The notes under the pieces were generated by a model. It was not told the origin of the DNA and did no database searches. It saw only the letters and a list, made by a program, of their open reading frames with translations. Positions 61,396 to 64,000 of a stretch of DNA of 64,000 nt are shown here, piece after piece. A program made the translations under genes and the position numbers. The stretch's first letter is position 1. Each line of letters opens with the position of its first letter. Source of the DNA: Certhia americana (lineage: Eukaryota > Chordata > Aves > Passeriformes > Certhiidae); contig CM031879.1 of assembly GCA_018697195.1 (NCBI GenBank), forward strand, positions 30,136,473-30,200,472, in the 5' to 3' direction.

Positions 61396-64000
61396 AGATT
61401 TCCACATTATTCTGCTCACTAAATGTTCAGAACTAATTCAGTCTTTGAGTAAAACATTTTTGCCAGGGTAATGTAGAATGGATCAGAGATTAAAAGATCT
61501 CATGACATCACATTAGAAAAGCTACCAGCATCAAGAAATTTTTCTGGACAACCTGCATTCCAGTGCTGCTCACAATGGGTAAAAAATATCCTCACTTGTG
61601 AAATCCACACAGTGGATAAATACAGCAGAAAATATTGTTTATTTCATTAGAATAGATTCTCAATAAAAAAAACAAATCTAATACTTTCACTAAGGACTTT
61701 CTTCTACCTTAGAAGAGGAAGGAAGAAAAATCAAGACTATGGGATGTAAAGAATGGCTGAGAGAATGTTCGCTGTATAGTAATGCATTTCTCCCTAAATT
61801 CTGAGCATCAAAGTTACAGAACAACAATTAGTTATAGCAAAAGCCTTCTCTTTCTTGAGAGTAACAAATATATCACAAATCATTAACTAACTATGGAATA
61901 ACTTCTACATCCAAAATTAGACACATAATTAGTTATTATATAATAATGTTAGAATAGCATAGATAACAATATATGTAAAGTATATTGAAATTAAGCATGT
62001 GCTGGAAAGTTTCAAAACACAACTTCTGTATTACTATTTTTCGACAGCTTTTTGAATTTTTTGTGTTTACCATAAACCATACAAAAATCCATATTGAAAA
62101 TTGATTCTTGAATTTGCAAAATCAAGCACTTGAAAGTTAGCCACTTGCCTTTTTATATGACCATTGTAATTTAATTCTCTCTCATTTCTGTCACAGACAG
62201 TAGAGACTTTAGTGCGTGAGTAGAGTTGGAGGGAAGACAGGACTATGTATCAATGCAAATGAAGAAAAGGTAAAATTTTTAAGCCAATGTTTCTTTCCTT
62301 GACAGAAGATTCCACATGGATGGACCCTCTGTTCTAGGTTTTCTCCAAAGAAACAGAAAGTACTTAATAGAGGTTTTTTTTTTCTTTTTAATTAGAACTG
62401 TTCCATCAACTATATAGGATTGTGTGTGGTCTTAGGTTATGTCATCTAAGCATACTCAAGCTATCCTTTTCTTTTCTTTTTTTCTTGAGATACATAAGCT
62501 GCAGAAAGGAAATTAATTTTTGTGAAAGCAATTAATAGCTCACCCTGAGCTAAATGGAATTTCATGAAACAAAGTCATCTTGGCACCCCTTCCATTTTTC
62601 TCTAAAATATTAAAAGCCTGTGGGAAACAAAAATGGTAGGTGGATTTCAAGCAAAAAAAAAAAGGGGTGTCACCAATTTATTTAATGACCAACATGACAT
62701 ACGCTAAATACAGGGAAAGACAAAAGCCATAAGTAATGGCTTGAAGAAATACCTAGCAATGGATTGTCCTCCAAATCATGGAGAAAAGACAGAGATCCCA
62801 TACCAAAACAGCCCTTGTTTGTATGCAGTACATTTCTGTACATTTTGTGTCCTTATTGTGGTATTCTTTCTTATACTGTATGCAAAACACCACAAAAAAT
62901 TAATAAAATGAGGAACAAAGCAATTCTTTAGTTAACCTTTCCTAAAAATGAATGTACTCTGGAGGGCTATATCTGGCATTTTTTTTCTATACATAAGTAA
63001 TTTTGTTGTGGTAGTAAGAACTTAATATAAATATTACAGTGTAGAAACAGAAGGGCCCATATAACCAGAAACAAACATCTGCCAGTGCATTTTTTCACTC
63101 ATGCCCTCTGAGAATGAGGTTGAGGTTGGAAATGAATCTTTTAAACAAATGGAAGCACACCATTTCCTGGAACTAAAAAATCCATACAGTGTGTTTGCCA
63201 TGCACTATCATTCATACATGGCTTGTGGAAGCGAATGACAGTTTGCATTGCCACTTGTGAATGTTCATTCACTGAAACAGTTCAACTTGTAAGCTTGGAA
63301 AATGTTTCTGTTCTAGTACCACTATCTTGTACTAGTGATAATCCCAAGTACTTTCCAAATGTTAACAAAAAGTAGGTTCACAATTTCCTCACAGATGGAT
63401 AATCCTTAACGTTTCAATGAATTGGAGAAAGTGGACAAAAAGATGCTAAAGAACTTCCTGTAATAGGGCTCCTATACACATTGGCGCTTTACAGTAGGTA
63501 GGTGAGGATTTGTGTCTTATTGCTAAATAACTAAATTTCTGGTGGAACCATTTCAAAAGCCTCAGAAATGAAGGTGACCCAAGCACAATTTCAAGGGAAC
63601 TGCAAGAGAGAACCTTTAATTATGACACAGGCATTTATTTTATCATTACAGACAGCTCTTTAACTTGGCCTAATGACAAAAAGCAAAATTTGAATTACTT
63701 GTGAGCAGTCTGGATAACAGGTATTTAATGATAACTACATGGATTCAATTACCTTCAGAGAAGTTTACATATTAGAAGACACTTTTTTAAGTCATCAAAT
63801 GTTTCATTCCTGTTTATAAGGCTTTGGCCCTACCTAACTTTTTATTTAAGGACTCAAGAGCTTCAAATTGTTCTCTTAGTTTTATTTTAGGCACTGCAGT
63901 ATGAAAAGTATTCATCTATAAGTGTTCCCAAGCCTGTTAAGTGATTTAGAATTCTAGATCCTCACGCTTGTCCTTCAATGACTATGACTAGCTCATTTTA
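61396..64000. other. non-coding stretch to the window end
   Basis: AT-rich DNA with A- and T-runs (for example 62376-62386 and 62655-62664) and no recognised repeat or exon. A strong acceptor-like tract (tctctctcatttctgtcacag, ending about 62197) is followed by sequence with stops in all three frames, so it does not support a coding exon. Confidence 0.5.

Noticed and set aside
62198..62270. Very strong acceptor (tctctctcatttctgtcacag) followed by GAAAAG|GTAAAA
   Set aside because: All three frames contain stops within the segment, and the donor is weak, so a coding exon is not supported.
1..64000. tRNA, rRNA, snoRNA or microRNA genes
   Set aside because: I saw no tRNA A/B-box pair in a cloverleaf context, no rRNA sequence, and no long foldback of microRNA-precursor type that I could defend by eye. 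A covariance-model search would be needed to exclude them.

Overview
This window looks like nuclear DNA from a bird. The decisive evidence is CR1 LINE retrotransposons: at least nine fragments carry the avian CR1 3' end (a 'ggtcccttccaac'-type block followed by ATTCTATG/TTCTGTGA-type octamers, or its reverse complement). Long-terminal-repeat sequences of avian ERVL- and ERVK-like type are also present. The DNA is AT-rich and poor in CpG, has short A/T runs throughout, and has no compact genes, operons or ribosome-binding-site architecture. I cannot name the species. The mix of CR1 and solo LTRs fits a neoavian (possibly passerine) bird, but that is inference.

No complete protein-coding gene is visible. 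The open frames are short (129 codons at most), mostly without recognisable content, and about what an AT-rich 64 kb would give by chance. The window is best read as a gene desert or the inside of very large introns. Two segments look enough like internal exons to annotate as candidates. One is 11492-11717 (+), with 75 codons between a 3' splice site and a CAG|GT donor, and coding-like codon use in its first half. The other is 50487-50551 (+), a 65-nt segment with a good acceptor and a GAG|GTAAGA donor. I recognise neither protein.

Layout. 0-7 kb: CR1 fragments at 0.25, 5.05 and 6.07 kb and a piece of an ERVL-like element at 5.6 kb. 7-18 kb: a (TA)n tract, the candidate exon at 11.5 kb and two minus-strand ERVL-like LTR pieces (12.1 and 14.15 kb). 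18-31 kb: an ancient CR1, a young-looking CR1 tail, a GC-richer block with CA repeats and a decayed minisatellite (24.4-25.1 kb), a longer minus-strand CR1 (26.85-27.6 kb), and a 64-bp segment present twice at 63/64 identity (26178 and 29865). 31 kb: an ERVK-like solo LTR with an intact 6-bp target-site duplication and a 30-A run inside it. 34-43 kb: a diverged pair of related segments 2.1 kb apart, a CR1, a 1-kb ancient CR1 and a head-to-head CR1 pair. 43-64 kb: a solo ERVL-like LTR at 47.6 kb, the second candidate exon, a T28-G9 tract at 56.9 kb, a CR1 at 60 kb, and an AT-rich stretch with many TAAT motifs (61.05-61.4 kb) that may be a conserved regulatory element.

I see no CRISPR array, no bacterial or phage system, and no confident RNA gene. 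The points most worth checking are the two candidate exons, the near-identical 64-bp duplication and the ERVK-like solo LTR.
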